From Halichoerus grypus (lineage: Eukaryota > Chordata > Mammalia > Carnivora > Phocidae): 64,000 nucleotides of DNA. Positions 12,200 through 25,760 of the stretch are shown one piece after another. The stretch spans positions 85,168,754 to 85,232,753 of the forward strand of contig NC_135721.1 in NCBI RefSeq assembly GCF_964656455.1, in the 5' to 3' direction. The notes below the pieces were generated by a model. That model searched no databases. It saw nothing but the letters and a program-made list of their open reading frames with translations, and was not told the origin of the DNA. The position numbers and the translations under genes are program-made. Numbering within the stretch: the stretch's first letter is position 1; every line of letters begins with the position of its first letter.

Positions 12200-13375
12200 A
12201 TTATTTATTCTTATACATTTTACTGGGAAGAATTTGATCCATGCAAAAGAATATAGGTGCCATATATGTAATTTATGAGACATAATAATAGAACACACAA
12301 CTTTAGAAATTGAAACTTATCATTACCACTGATAACCTCATAGCCCTGCTCCAACAATTCCCAAACTCCCACCTCTCCTCGAGAGGTAAACGTTAGTCTC
12401 AATTTAAATTAATAATAATAATGGCATGGGTTTATGGATTTGTGAAACCTGGAGACATCCCTAAGTAATGCATTATTTAATTTCTTTCTGAAGTTCATAA
12501 AAGATGTTATCCATTTATATCCTTTTGTAATGAGGTATAATTTGTAACTTGTTAATTTTTTTCAACTTTATGTATCTAAGATTCATCTTGTGGCATGTGG
12601 CTCTAGTTCACTCGTTTTCACTGCTATATTGTATTTCATGATGTAGTTATAGAAAATTTATGCCTTTATTTATTCAGCGAGTGAGTTAGTTATTTTTGGT
12701 CTCACAAACAATGTTGCTGTAAACATTTTCTCGCATGTTAATTCATGCATGTGTGGGAGTCAACTTGATAATGCCAATTTGTTTCCACAGAGGTTATGCC
12801 AATTTTCACTCCCACTGGCAGCATTTAGAATTTCTGGTTTTTCCATATCCTTGCCAACATTTGGCATTGTTAGACTTTTAATTTTTTTTTCTTGACAATC
12901 TGGTGGTTGTAAATTTTATCTCTTTGTGGCTTAATTTACCGAATTATTAAGGAGATCAAATGTCTTTACACATACTTATTTTCATATTTCTTCTCCTGTG
13001 AAATGCTTACTACATTCTTGCTTATTTTTCTGTGGAATTTTATGTGAATTCACAAGAGTTCTTCAGTTATCCTGAGATATTAGTTGATGTGTCTAAAGTC
13101 GACTCTCAATTTGTGCCTTTTTCTTTTCACTTTCTTATGGTTATCCTTTTGATGTATAGAGGTTCTTGATTTTAATGGAAGGTGAGTTAGTGCTTCTATG
13201 CTTTACATGTGAACTTTCATTCCCTCTGCACACCTAAAGATATTCTGTACTTTCTTCTAGAAGTTGTAATATGTTCCCTTTTACATTTAATTTTTAACTC
13301 ACATTAACTGATACTTATGTGAGGTAAGGATCTTCCTTCTTTATTTTGTCCACCTATTATAGGTGGACAATGTGC
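12200..13375 (-). mobile_element. L1M 3' end, antisense
   Basis: Plus-strand reading gives the complement of an old L1 3' UTR and ORF2 end: 'cactcccactggcagcattt', 'ttgccaacatttggcattgt', 'caatctggtggttgtaaatt', 'ttcttctcctgtgaaatgct', and near the right end 'acacctaaagatattctgta'. Heavily mutated. The left limit is uncertain. Confidence 0.8.
13348..13368. repeat. Short perfect inverted repeat, 10-bp arms
   Basis: Arms gtccacctat / ataggtggac separated by one T. It lies at the edge of the antisense L1M. Could form a small hairpin; no known site matches. Confidence 0.7.
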
Positions 13376-13613
13376 CATATAGCTCACGCCAGAAACACCA
13401 CAATAAAATCTAATAAAACAAAATGGAATAATACAAAGGACAGACTGTATGCCTCACTTCAAGAGAGAAGAATAATGAGGAAAACAAGTTAATACTAACC
13501 ATACCTTGAGTTTGTATGGCACATCAAAAATTAAAAGTCCTTCATACAACCAGAGATCCACCATGTGAACTTTCTAAACGTAGATCACATAATTCCACTC
13601 CTGTGTTTAAAAC
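13376..13613. other. Unassigned spacer between two antisense L1 fragments
   Basis: No family recognised. Confidence 0.4.
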
Positions 13614-14162
13614 CCTCAGTGTTTTCTTTTTGTTTTCAGTTGAGAACATTCTCTTTATTTTTTTTATTATTTTTTAATTGAAGTATAGATGACACACAAC
13701 ATTACATTAGTCTCAGGTGTACAACACAGTGATTCAAAACGCCATACGTTACTGCCTGCTCACCACAAGTATACCTAGCTCCCATCTGTTGCCATACAAT
13801 GCTATTATAATGCCATTGACTATATTCCCTATGCTGTGCCTTTCATCCCGTGACTTATTCATTCCATAACTGGAAGCTTGTATCTTCCACTCCCCTTCAC
13901 TCATTTTGTCCATGCCCCACCCCCCACCCCAACTCTGACAACCATCAAATTGTTCTCTGTATTTATCGGTCTGATTCTGCTTTTGGTTTGTTTGTTTAGT
14001 CATTTGTTTTGTTCTTTGGATTCCACATATAAGTGAGCTCATCAAGTATTTGTCTTTCTCTGTCTGACTCATTTCACTTAGCATAATAACATCTTCATCC
14101 ATCCATGTTGTTGCAAATGGCAAGACCTCATCATTTTTGATGAGAAAAGCCTCAGTGTTTTC
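13614..14162 (-). mobile_element. 5'-truncated L1 3' end, antisense, 13-bp TSD
   Basis: Element 13627-14149 between perfect duplications cctcagtgttttc (13614-13626 and 14150-14162). On the minus strand it encodes the ORF2 C-terminus, with landmarks PFATTW near the start and SEMSQTEKDKY, then enters the 3' UTR and an A-rich tail (T-rich on plus at 13650-13677). Only about 520 bp survived 5' truncation at insertion. Confidence 0.93.
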
Positions 14163-15784
14163 ATGTCGTCCAAAATAGAAAAACTCCTTAGCTTAGCCGA
14201 CACAATACTTGCCCATTTAGCCCCCTTCTACCTCTGCAGAGATTGCTGCACCCAACCAGGCTGCTTGCCTTTCTCTTCCAGACATACTGAATTGTGTGGA
14301 ATTTAAAGATGGATTCATGCCATCTTGTATTGTCATTCCTCTCTTCTGCTCTGAGGGTAGTTTAGTTAGTTTAGTTAGGAGGCTGCCGGAACTTGGGACA
14401 AGAAGTGATGACTTACTAATTTAGTGAGTATGGAAATATGATGAGATCATTTGAGAATTATGAAGAACATACATTCTGTATGGCTTTTGGACTAAGTAAA
14501 CATATAAGAATGAGTGAGGCAGAGAGTAGATGAGAGTTGATCTCATTATCTTCATTTAGCAACCTTCCTGACATGCTAAGAAATGTTGTTGACTGAATAA
14601 AAGAGTGACCAAAAAAGTAGGCAATAATTAAAACCTCTCTTTGATTTTGGCCATTCGGTTGCTTGGCTATAGATTTTTGGTCAAGCCTGGTTATCTATAT
14701 AGATATATCTTTTTCCACTGTGTTCTTTTTTGGGTGAATCTATATGTAGCCAGCTTCGACAGTGTAATGTTTCTAAAAAGGTAATGCTTCTGTTAGAATA
14801 GAATTTTTAGTAAGTTCATTGTATATACATTTATGGCCAAAGCTAATCATTTTTAAAGAAAATTCTTGATGGTACACTTTAACATTGGAAGTATTTAGTG
14901 GATCTTAATATCCAATTAAAATACATTTAAAGCTACTTTTTACTTAGTCACAGGCAACTAAAGGCTTTAATGAAAGAAGAATATCAAGGTATAAATACAA
15001 TTTTAGTTCATGATTTCACTAATGATTCTAACTATTGCAGACAATAGCCAGTACTAATGTTTTTACTCATTCTTCAGCTGAATCGAGTGCTTGGAAATTT
15101 GAACTAATAAAATGTATTCTTATTCTATATTCCTTTAAAACTATATGTATAGAAAATCTTCAAATTTTCCCCAAGCAATTTTCTTGGGCACAGGATAGAT
15201 ACAACTCCCTTTTAAATTGTGCTTTTTGCAGAAATTAATTCAAATTCCACCAAATTTGCAATGATATATGCCAACGCAGCATGCTTCTTGTAATCAATGG
15301 AAGTCTGTGTCTTTTCAGACTCATTGCTGCACTTAGTGGCCCACTGAGCTCAAACGGCAGCCCATTCTAGAGGCTGCAGACCTTTGTCTGATCAATACCA
15401 GCCTCAGGATCTGGGAGGTCAAGTTTGTGTCCTTTCTTGCTACAGAGCTACTTCTAGGCGAGGTCACTTTTCTTTGTGTTCCTGGCCTCTCGCTCACTTC
15501 CTTTATTTTGGGATCATTGGATCTCTGCTTTCAAGCTCCCTGCACCCAGAGCCCGCTGAGCTGAGGCACTACCTTTGTCAAAGTCTCTTTCCAGCAAAAG
15601 CGCTGCCACGGCTCGCCTCTGTGCCTTGCACCACGGCCCCTCCTCAGATCCCCACAGAGGGCTGGTGTGGGCAAGGCCTCCATACAAACTCATCTATTGT
15701 TGCTTTTTCTGCTTCCTGTCCTTTATGTACAGACCAGCTATTCCGCTAGTGTTCTAACACGCCTCCAAAGAGGAAATGCCGAAC
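14163..15784. other. Unassigned; GC-richer patch at about 15300-15760
   Basis: No repeat recognised. The 15300-15760 patch is clearly GC-richer than its surroundings and holds overlapping plus-strand frames (121 codons at 15384-15749). I recognise no domain, and splice sites or a promoter cannot be argued. It could be a decayed element or noncoding exon; unresolved. Confidence 0.35.
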
Positions 15785-15945
15785 GCTTGAAAATCCATGG
15801 ACTTTGGGGACAGAGAAAGCCTTTTCCACCTGTGACCTTCTTAACCTCAATTTTCTCAGGACTTTATGTGAGAATTCACATTTTACCAAGTGCAAACATA
15901 ACATTTCAGTACACAGTAAGTGGTAAATAAATGCTGGATAACGCG
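15785..15945 (+). repeat. MIR relic, sense
   Basis: 'ctgtgaccttcttaacctca', 'attttctcaggactttatg' and the terminal 'cacagtaagtggtaaataaa' match the MIR core and 3' end. Confidence 0.65.
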
Positions 15946-17579
15946 CTTGCCTAGGGCCAGCCACACTCTCTGCAAATGACTGCACTTTTTGCTCGCTGTG
16001 TTTTGGCCTTCTCAGTTTAATTGATGAACTCATTAACTGATTAATTAATTTGACCCCTCCCTCTCTTTTGAGTCCCTCTCCTCTGGGATGCATGTAGTGT
16101 CACCCACATAACATGGACTGATAATTTCATCTTGTCAAAATACTTAATACAACTCCTCACTATTTCACTGAAATCCATCTAAGTTGGCAAAGGTTTCTAC
16201 ACGTTCCGCTGGCCCTGCCACCTCATGCCTCATATATTCTCAAAACTTTTGAAAAATGGAGCATGAGTAAGCTTCCGTTCTGTGGAGGCTCCTCTCAGTT
16301 TTCTCAAGCAAGAGACAGCGCTCCATGTTTGAGTTTCCATTTCTAGACTGGGAATGCTCAATCGACCTTTTTCTTCATGGCTCAGGGAGGGAGGGGAGTG
16401 GCCGATTCTCTTTCAGCCACCACTCCTGCCATAGCGATGGACAGATTCCTTTTGGGTCTGCAATCTCCAAATTAGGTGGCTATTATTATCCTTCATCAGA
16501 GAGGGTGGGCATGGCATTTTAACAGGAGATAAATGGTATCTTTAAACCCAGATCTGAATTTTTCCCTCTGAGCGTCGTTTGTAACAAGAAGATATGTGGG
16601 TATCAGTGCTTGGCACAGCCTTTTTCTATTTACCCATCCACCTATCCATTCACTGAAAACAACTTTTTATTAAGACGTTACTATTGCCAGGTGCTGGTTA
16701 TGGCTCATGAGAAACTTTCAAAAAAATATTGATAAAAGAGAAAAAAAAATTTAAAAAAAAAGAAATTGAAAAGGTGTTTAAGTGCAGAGCTGACAAGGCT
16801 GTGCGCAGGCGTGGCATGTTGCTCTATGTCACCTTTCCTGTCCTCGTTACAGCTTTGTTCCAGCCTTACCAGCTCTTCCTATAGCTGGCTCCATTCTTCT
16901 CTCTCTCTACCTCCTGAGGCAGCAGTGATTTCTCCTAGTTTTCTTTCTGCAAAGTTCTTTGCATTTTAGGACAAATAAAAAATGTCTGCAAAAGGATTAA
17001 GGCACTTCGGTTGATATTGAAATATGCAAATGAATGAGTGGAAGAATTCTCTTTATTGCTACTGGCTCCATGGGGTCCCTCATGTCAGAAGATATGGATT
17101 GTTATCAGTTATTGACCAGGGGATATTTGAATAGACATTTTCATACAGACCTTCATTCATTCCCTCAAGTAGTCATTGTGTTACACCTCTGTGCCGGGAA
17201 CAGACGTGAGGTTCCTTCGGCACGAGAAGACTCGGATGTGTTGGTGCAGCCTATGGTCTTGTTAATAGGAGGTCATGAGCTGCTGAAAGTTTACTGCGCT
17301 TTCCAACTGTAGCCCAATATGCACCTAGCTTCCAAGAGCCGCAGATGCCCTTCTGGGTCCTTGCTAAGGAAGTAAACCACAGAAATGCTACAGTTTTTTT
17401 TCTTTATATACACACTCTCCCACTTTCATTCTGTCTCCTGTTAGCAACCTTATAGAGTGGAGTATGTTCAGAATGGACAATATTCATGAATAACATCTCA
17501 CGTCCTGCTTGTTTTTGCTTGACTTATTAATATCAGGGGACATGGGGTCGTCCTAGAGAGTGAAACCTGGAAGATGAAT
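15946..17579. other. Unassigned, with faint L2-like fragments
   Basis: 16625-16710 ('ccattcactgaaaac...gccaggtgctgg') and 17136-17300 ('ttcattcattccctcaag...ctgtgccggg') faintly resemble the antisense L2 3' end. An A-rich tract lies at 16738-16770. No gene recognised. Confidence 0.3.
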
Positions 17580-17900
17580 TTTCTCAAATCCATATGCGTT
17601 CATTCATGAAAGATGAACTGAGTGTCTATACATGCCAGGCACTCTTTTAAGAGCCTTAGGATAGGATTTCAAGTGGGACAATTGTGAAATTGTGCCACTG
17701 GTCTGAGTCCATGTCACTTGTGAGCGGCGGAGCTAGAATTTCAACCCTAGACAGCACAATTCCAAAGTTGACATCACTGTCCATGAGCTATACTGCTTCC
17801 AGGTTAAAGACAGAAGCTCTTTGTCCTCATGGAGTTGATGACCAACTCTGGCCAGAAAGACAGACGTGTGAATGAGGACAGCCCTGTCCCTGTGATGTGG
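17580..17900 (-). repeat. Antisense L2 3' end split by an antisense MIR
   Basis: 17590-17665 reads 'gttcattcatgaaagatg...catgccaggcactctttt' (L2 3' complement) and 17810-17890 resumes with 'ctctttgtcctcatggagtt', the downstream L2 wording. Between them, 17690-17810 reads 'cacttgtgagcggcggagc', 'agaatttcaaccctag', 'ccatgagctatactgcttcc', the complement of the MIR core. The order implies MIR inserted into L2. Confidence 0.6.
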
Positions 17901-18639
17901 ATGGAGAATGGGGAAGAGGTCTGAGAGTGGAATCAGGGTGGGCAGGAAGGGTACTCGGGTGGAAACCTGGAAGGTGACGGGAGGTAAGTTAGCTGGGAAA
18001 ACACACATCTAAAGATAGCTTCGAAGTGATGGAATAAGGAGGCTAAATGTGGGTCATTCCCAAGACATTTTCTTCAACTAAACGGACTGTACTTTTTTTT
18101 TTTTTTTCCCTCCAGAGATTGAGAGTGCCAAGAACAAACAGTCTAAATTGAGGGGGAAAACTCCTTTGAAACAAAAATAAAACTTTTTTTTTTTCTTTCT
18201 CCCAAAAATACCTTCTGCTCATTTCCTTTTTTTTTTTTTTTCTTTTTAAAAATCTGAGACTGACACTTTCTAAACTATTAATGTTGGGTCTAGAAATGCG
18301 ACACATTCCATCTTTTCCTTCACTGTGGGCTAGAAGCAAAGGGTAATGTTTATAGAAAGTTTTAAAACCTGGAAATGAGAATTCAGAGGCACATTGCCAT
18401 CTTGCCCTTAAACTACCATGCTGCTTCTGTTATTCTAAAGCAGGTGAATGTTGGCTACAGATGTAGGCTCAAAGCCATTCTTCTAACCCGCACGGTTAGC
18501 GTGTAGATCTCATTTGCCAAAAGTTGCCGTGTCCCACCATGCTTGGAAACCTAGAACATGCTCTGCATTCGCTCAGTGGTGGGTGCGTTTACATTTTAAC
18601 AGCATGCAGTGCACTGAGGAGATGGGTCCTGGGCACATT

Positions 18640-19110
18640 CTTACACATATGAATAAATAATGTTAAAGCTAATAAGATCTCTGAGAGAAAATGATGATTG
18701 TCTTTAATCACTAACCTTAAGCAGCAGCGAACCATATTATCAAACACCTTCATTTCTTATAAAACTATCTATCACACACAATATAGACCTGATGAAAAAG
18801 AAGGTGGGAGTAATCAGGACAGAATGCCAATTACCTCATTACTTGTCATAGCACATTGTAACTGGAAATTGCTTCTTTCAGGTTCTGTTTGCTCAGGCAA
18901 TTACAATAAACTCTCTGCTTGACATGTTGTTTGCACAGATGTAGTGCATTAATAAACATGAGGGCTAATCTGAATTATTGAACCAGCCACAATAATTCCA
19001 ACAAAGGATTTATAATAAGTCCAAGAAAGCTGAGGTATCACTGGAATTCCCTGTAAGCAACACTGACATACTTTATCACATGTAAAATCCTCAAATTTAA
19101 TGTACAGTGC
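18640..19110. promoter_or_regulatory. Candidate conserved noncoding element
   Basis: Non-repetitive, without simple-sequence decay, and dense in homeodomain-type cores (ccaattacctcattactt, gcattaataaac, gctaatctgaattattg) and paired TAAT/ATTA words. The appearance resembles developmental enhancers, but no alignment supports this; it is inference from composition only. Confidence 0.2.
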
Positions 19111-22100
19111 TGGAATATGTCCCATAGGTATTTTATATTTTCTGTGGCTTTAAGTCCTAAGCAACTGCCATTATGAACGGGGAATCAAGACGGCGAAGGT
19201 AAGTGGCGATATCACAGACTTAAAGGGAATTACCTTATTCGCTGTCTGGTGTGTGCATCTTGGGTTCTTTTGACCCGATTTTTCCGAAGTCTAATTCCAT
19301 TTAAAAGAAAAATGTGCCGTGGTGGTGGTAAAACATGAAATGTTTCAAAATATCCTGGAAAATGTACTAGTGTCCGAGGACTGGAATGAAGGACGTGAGG
19401 ACCTTCTGTCCTGCTCCTTCACCAGAAGGGCATCATGCAAACACAGGAAGCCTCACCCAGAGCAGTTACCTATCACGGCCAAAATGCTGAATAATCTTTT
19501 AGAGCAAAGTTCAGGTGAAGTGTTCTTCACCCAAATTGGGTTCACCTGTGTTCATTTTTTTTCCAGAAGTTTTTTATTCAAAGAGAACATTGTAATATCA
19601 AAACTATATTCGCTTGAAAACAAATGGGTGCCTCCTGAATTCCTACCACACAGAGGCTCAATTTTAAGATAACTTTGCTTTTCGCCATGTAATAATAATA
19701 TTCAGAGGAGAATCGGATGCATTTGTCCATAATGATTTTGTGTGTTGGGGGGGTGGGGTTATGAATGCTATTTACTGTGATTGAGAGTACTTCCTAGACT
19801 TTGAAGTTTGGGTCAGAATCATCTGGCGGGCTCTGTCAAGACAGAGTCATTGTGTCGTAAATGCGACATGATCCTGGCAGCAAGTAGCTACAGCACTTCT
19901 ATGTTCCTAAGCCAAGTCATAAGAGTGGAGTCCCGCCACACTTCTTTATTTCCCCTTGCATTAAGCAAGACTTACAATGTACTTGTTTCTCAATTTCCTC
20001 TTGTGCTCAGTCTCCTTTGGATGTCATGTGATTAATTGCATCCTAATATTGGTGCCGTGGGTTGATTTTAAATCCAAATTATCATACTAGCAAATAGTCA
20101 CTCAGTCGTAACCTCTCTCTGTTAAAAAGGAGACAAGGCTACCATTGTGGACCCCCTTCTTGAATGAAGAACGCATATTATTTTAGTTGTAAACATTGCC
20201 CAGGTGTATGAGGTGCTGGCCAAGACCACTGAGATTGTCAAGTAATCTCAAAAGATTGAGGAATAGTATGTGTCTTTTCCTTGAAAATTTTATTCCCCCA
20301 AACACAGATATGAAGGGGTAAAAGAAGTGGGGTTTTCCCCCTTAAAAAGGGCTTTTTGCATTTTGATTAATAGTTAAATATAAAATTAAAGTTTTGCATG
20401 TAAGACTTCTTTTCATCCAAACCCAAGGGTTCATATAAAGAGCCAGAAACTATCACTTTCTCTCCCCTCAAATACACGTCAGCTTCTGATCTCGCTCTCT
20501 CTCTCCTCACACCCTCTCTTCTCTCAGCATCTTGACTCAGTCTACCCCACCCCCAACTTCATGAAAGGCTGCTTTGCTAGGACAGAAACTGCCCTTTATA
20601 TAGCTTGAAAAGAAAATGCGAATCAAGATATCTCAAGCACTAATGGGATATATTAAAGCAATTCAATTATTTTAATCTCTTTCATATATCATGAAATTAT
20701 GTAGAACAATTTCATTTGAGTGTTACCATCACTGTTGAGACTGCAATTGTGAATTGTTACACCAGCAAATATTGAAGAACATGAGTGCTAGTGAGGTTCT
20801 ATTGCAGTGTATGCAAGTGAGGACCAGAATGACACCAGGAGGGAAATTTCCATCATAATCAACTTATTCATTCTGTAATAACCTCCTTAGGAATCATGCT
20901 TCGAGATTATAATGTTCTATGATTAGTTTCAGTCCAAAGTTAATGTTGTTCTTTGAGTTAGTGTTTGCTTTACTCAAGTTATAACACTCTCACATAGAAC
21001 GGGAGTACTTTTAATTATAAAATAATTATAAAAATAAATTGAATAAAATAAATGAACAATAGGTTAAAGGAAGATGAATTAGACCATTTAAATACTACAC
21101 AGAGTAAGCCTTCTTTGAAAGACAAAATACATATGAAAGTTGAAATCAGGAGAGCCAGGTTCCATGAAACAAAAATTACTTTTACTTAATTTTAACCATT
21201 TAATTTCCTATTCCCCAAAGCCAATTTTCTGTATTACCTTTCACTTATTGAAATGCACCGGGTTCATAGTTTTACATATACCTATGTATATGGTGGGAAT
21301 AGCTGGGTTCCCTCCAATTAATTTTCAGTGATTATATTTTACTCAAGTGAATATTCAGGAGCAAAAGTACAAACTATATGATTTTTTAAATATTATAATA
21401 TCAGTAATACAAATTAAATGATAGAAAATCAAAGCTCAGAAAACTCTAAATCTTCACTCCACTATTAACTAACGTGATTTAAGCATATGTATAATTGGAG
21501 TGTGTTAATAAGATTATAGATAACAAAATTTCCATACAATAGATGCAGTTTTAAAGATGACAGCATTAATCTCCCGTCTTTACATCAGATATCCATGTTG
21601 ATATGTATTCAAATCCGGATCAAAATTATATTAATACCAATATTTATATCTTTTCCCATTGTATAAAAACAAATTAAGAGTAATAAAGATGTAGTTTATA
21701 AAAGTAACGTAGTGGATGAAATCCATGGAAACTTACATACAAGTTATGAAACAAAACACAAAACCCACATTCCTACTCATTCTAGTTTAATTTTATCCCC
21801 AATGATAATAATTAAATATAAGAGGATCCATTCATGTCCTACAAGATACATTGAATAGTGATTTGGTCTGGATCATTGACTTTGTATGCAATCATTATTA
21901 AAACCATAGGAACTGTGTGTGTGAAACTTTGAGAGACACCCTATTAGCAAATTCATATGTTCACACAAATGTATATTATATAACAGTTGCTTATATTTTG
22001 TATAAATATAATGCTTCCTATAAACCCATACTAATACATGTGTACCTATATAATGCTAACTAATTAAGTAATATCCATACCCTCTCTTTAAGTTCTAGCT

Positions 22101-24107
22101 TAATTAAGCTGATTTGGGGAAAAAAGAAAAGAAAACACTGATTTTATAGCAGGTGTTGTTTTTAGTTGAAAAAAAACTCAGAAATTAAATTTTATTATTT
22201 TAGGTCTAGTAAAACAGTCAAAACCTAAAATATTCATCAAAAAAGTAATGTGATCAACGCAGTCAATGTTGGAAAACCAGAGGGTGTACAGTGTGAACTG
22301 GGACCAGGAATGAATCTCCCACGTGAGATCTTAAGAGCAGATGATGCTGAAGCATACCCAGTACAACTCCACAGTCTTCACATTATTTTGATTTCCATTA
22401 ATTTGTAATGCTTTTCCCCATTATAAACTAATGCTATGTCTTATTGAAATGTGAAATTGACGTTTTCATTAGCCTAGTTCTTTCCCTGATTCTTTCTTCC
22501 ACTCTGGATTCAATTAACCCCAACACATAAACTTACAACACTTACAAAATTACAATGGAGTATTGTGTATAGGACGCATGGAAAAAATACATAGAAGTGA
22601 TGTTCCTAAAATTTAAAGAAGCTATTAATTAAATTTCAAAGTAATCAAAGTTTGTGGAAATTCCATATTTTAGAGAGGTACAAACCTTTCCTAAAATGTT
22701 TTCATAGTACAATTTAGAAATTTCACTTTGTATCCCCATCAGATATCCCTGGAAACCAAGAAAGGAAGAAAAGGGGCAGATCACAGTTCATCAAATAGTT
22801 TTAGCTCAGATATTGTTTTATGCACATTTCTCTTATCAGGGAACAGAGAATTTCAGATTTCAAAGTAAACAATCATGAGAAAAGCTACTAAAAAGTTTAC
22901 CAGGACAGTCCTTGAATTTCTGATTCCATGCTGAGAAATCATGGATCATTTGTGTGGATTTTCCCTCCCAGTTACCTATTCACATCCATGGACCAGAGAA
23001 CTCTCCAATCCTTATTATGTGATATATATCCATAGTAACCTCATTAAAAATATATATTCGTTACACCTTTGTATTTGTAGTCTTATCAATCCTTTCCAAA
23101 CAATAACATGGTGAATGCTATTTTCTTTTATATTCTTATTTAAAAGGGTATTGAATTGCCATTCTATGGCAACATCCTCTGAGTTCAAAACATGACATCA
23201 GCAAGTCATCAGCCTTTTTACTTCCACATGAATCTACTTCTTTCCTGGGAGAGAGTAACAAATGAAATTTAAAGCCTTTATTCTGAGCCTACCAACATGG
23301 TAACACTGAATGTTGTGTTTGGATTCTTCACCCTCAAAAGTGGATGCAGTTGGTCACATGGGTGCCACACTTCTTTGGGAGGCTGTCCTCATAACTATTT
23401 GCCAGTTGTATATCAATTTTTTTCATAGGACATATACTCCTGGGAAAGCAAAGCAACTTGCTGCAAAATCAGGAGGTGATGGCTTTTGTCCTTAAGACAT
23501 GTTTTTAAAAAAAGCCTTTCTTTTCCTAATTCAGAAATACTCCAAGCAGCCTTTGAAATACTTATGATAGAGACTGAGTTTCTATTTTGTCATTGTTGTC
23601 ACTCATCTATAGAAATGGGCGTGTGCAACTCCTGTAGAGGAGAAAAGTTTTGCAACGTGAGTTCTTCACCTAAGAACTCCATTTACTCCTACAGGAGTAG
23701 GCAGAAAACGTAGAGCGGGAGAAATCAATGCATTTTGCATTTTCCCGGGGATGGTAAAAGACTACTAACTCAGGATGCCTGTAGAGAGGCACCTGCTGAG
23801 TACCCGAGGTGGAACACAGTGAGGGACAGGGTGAGGAGCTGTGGAGACCATGGAGGGGACGGCACTGAGGTATTGACTGAGGGCTTTTAGAAAGTGTTTT
23901 AGAGAAAGTTGCTTGCCTTTCCTCCAGCAAGGAAACTCAATACTAGAGACTTTGGAGGGCTGAAAGCAGAGAACTTGCTGTGGGGAGAAAAGTAAAAAGA
24001 TTCGTCTCTCCATTAGATCCTTTCTCCAGGAGACAACTTTGAAAAGGGCAATTATGGGATGCTGTAAATGTCAGCCGTCCACCCTGAGAGGACTTAGCAA
24101 CTTTTAC

Positions 24108-24138
<31 letters not shown>

Positions 24139-24289
24139 CATCTCGGAAGTTTAGCTGTTTGGGGAGGGCATTCTAAAGTAAAATGCTTTAAAACGTCCAT
24201 TTATCAGGGTTATTTTAATCACGACAAGAAAGTGCAACAGAAAAGAATCGGAAATAGTCACATAATTGGCAGCTCTTTTGATTTCAGAC

Positions 24290-24316
24290 TAAGCTTATTT
24301 GATCTAAATAAGCTTA
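24290..24316. repeat. Perfect inverted repeat, 11-bp arms
   Basis: Arms taagcttattt and aaataagctta separated by gatct. Perfect arms can arise by chance at this length in AT-rich DNA. No known binding motif assigned. Confidence 0.6.
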
Positions 24317-24899
24317 TGTTTTTCCATGATCAAATTACCTAACAGAGTTGCAACCTCAAAAACAAGTTCACTGGGAGCTATCCAAAAAAAAAAAAAAAAA
24401 TTAAATCCTGAGCCTAGGAAATTCAGCAAGTTATGCTTTTTTGAGGACATGAGACTCACCTCTGACAATTATATCAGTGTCGTCCATACTTAAGTGCAAA
24501 CCCATGGTTTTTTACTTTGCTTTATAACTGGAGTGGCATTAGATTTTCCTTTTCTTTTTTCCCCCTCCCATGCTTTAACCATTAAAAAACAAAAACAAAA
24601 ACAAAAAATAACAGCAGCAAGAATAGTTTATTTGACGCAGGATGGATATTAAATAAACTCTCCACCAAGAAAACTTAAACCTTCATCAGCAAAGAAACAG
24701 ACACTCAAAATACTGCAAGGAAGCAAGCTTACCTTTTTTTGCTTGTTCTGTTCATCTTAATATTTCAAGTGCTAAAGTGCCAGGGTCCCTCCAAGCTTCC
24801 CCCCTTGGCAGAACTGCATGAACTGATACAGACTCAAAGAAAGCAAATAGGAGCTTTCCCAATGAAAATGTGGAAAATCCAAGAATTAAGGTGCCGTTA

Positions 24900-25760
24900 T
24901 TTCGATTTGAAGAGAGTACAGTCTATTTCTTAGAATATGTGACTCAGTGCATATTTCTTTGTCATTGTTTTGTGGTTCACTTAACCATAAAGAGGAAACA
25001 TGACAACAAAAGTGGAAGGGAACTCAGTGAAGCATGGCTGGCTTGACAATAGGCTTTCTGCAGGTTAGCCAAAATTAACTGGCAAAAGCTCGCCCCAACC
25101 CCTTTGTCTGCTGCATTTGCACCATAATGTCGATCTCTCTTCGCGTATTTCACAGATGGAGTTTGACCATTTATCCCAAAAGATGGAAAAAGTCATTTTT
25201 GGTGCTGTCCATAAAAGTTACTTTACATGGTATTGTGCAATCCTACTACAAAAGATACAAAAGGGAAAGTGCACTTCACATGGCCACAATTAGGGCTTCT
25301 GTTTCCGCTCTCCTGCCCTTGTCAAAGCTTTGATTTAGTTTTCCTCGGTTTTGTCCAAGGGTCATTACAGATGTCTGCAGACGATTAGCATCTCCCCCCA
25401 CAGCCCTGATCCAACTGGGTGATTAGCGAATTAAAACTTTGCATTCTTCTCTGTCTACTGAGACGTACTGGAAAAGATGAACAAATGTGGCTAATTGTGG
25501 AGACCTGAGGGGAGCATCAAGGTGTTTGTCTCTGAATTTGGGTAGCTAAATATTAAATTAGCAACTGGGCACCCCATTATGTCACATGCTCCAGCATTTA
25601 ATGAAGCATTCAGCTCTGAAACTTAGAAACAATTGTATCCTTGATGGGGAGCTTCAGGAACATTTTGCATCCATGCCATATCCAAATGGTGCCAACCTAA
25701 CCCTTTATAAACCATATTTGGTGAATACCATGATCAGTGTTGAGAGCATATTTGAACTCC
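24900..25760. promoter_or_regulatory. Candidate conserved noncoding element
   Basis: Repeat-free, with more balanced composition than its surroundings. Contains the near-palindromic TCF/LEF-like tcaaagctttgattt (25322-25337), SOX-like 'ccctttgtctgc' and several 'gattagc' homeodomain/OTX-like words ('acgattagcatctc', 'gtgattagcgaatta'). Motif calls are by eye, and such words occur by chance. Confidence 0.2.

Noticed and set aside
15384..15749. 121-codon frame as a coding exon
   Set aside because: Overlapping frames in all plus registers, no domain, and no supported splice sites; GC-rich chance frames are adequate.
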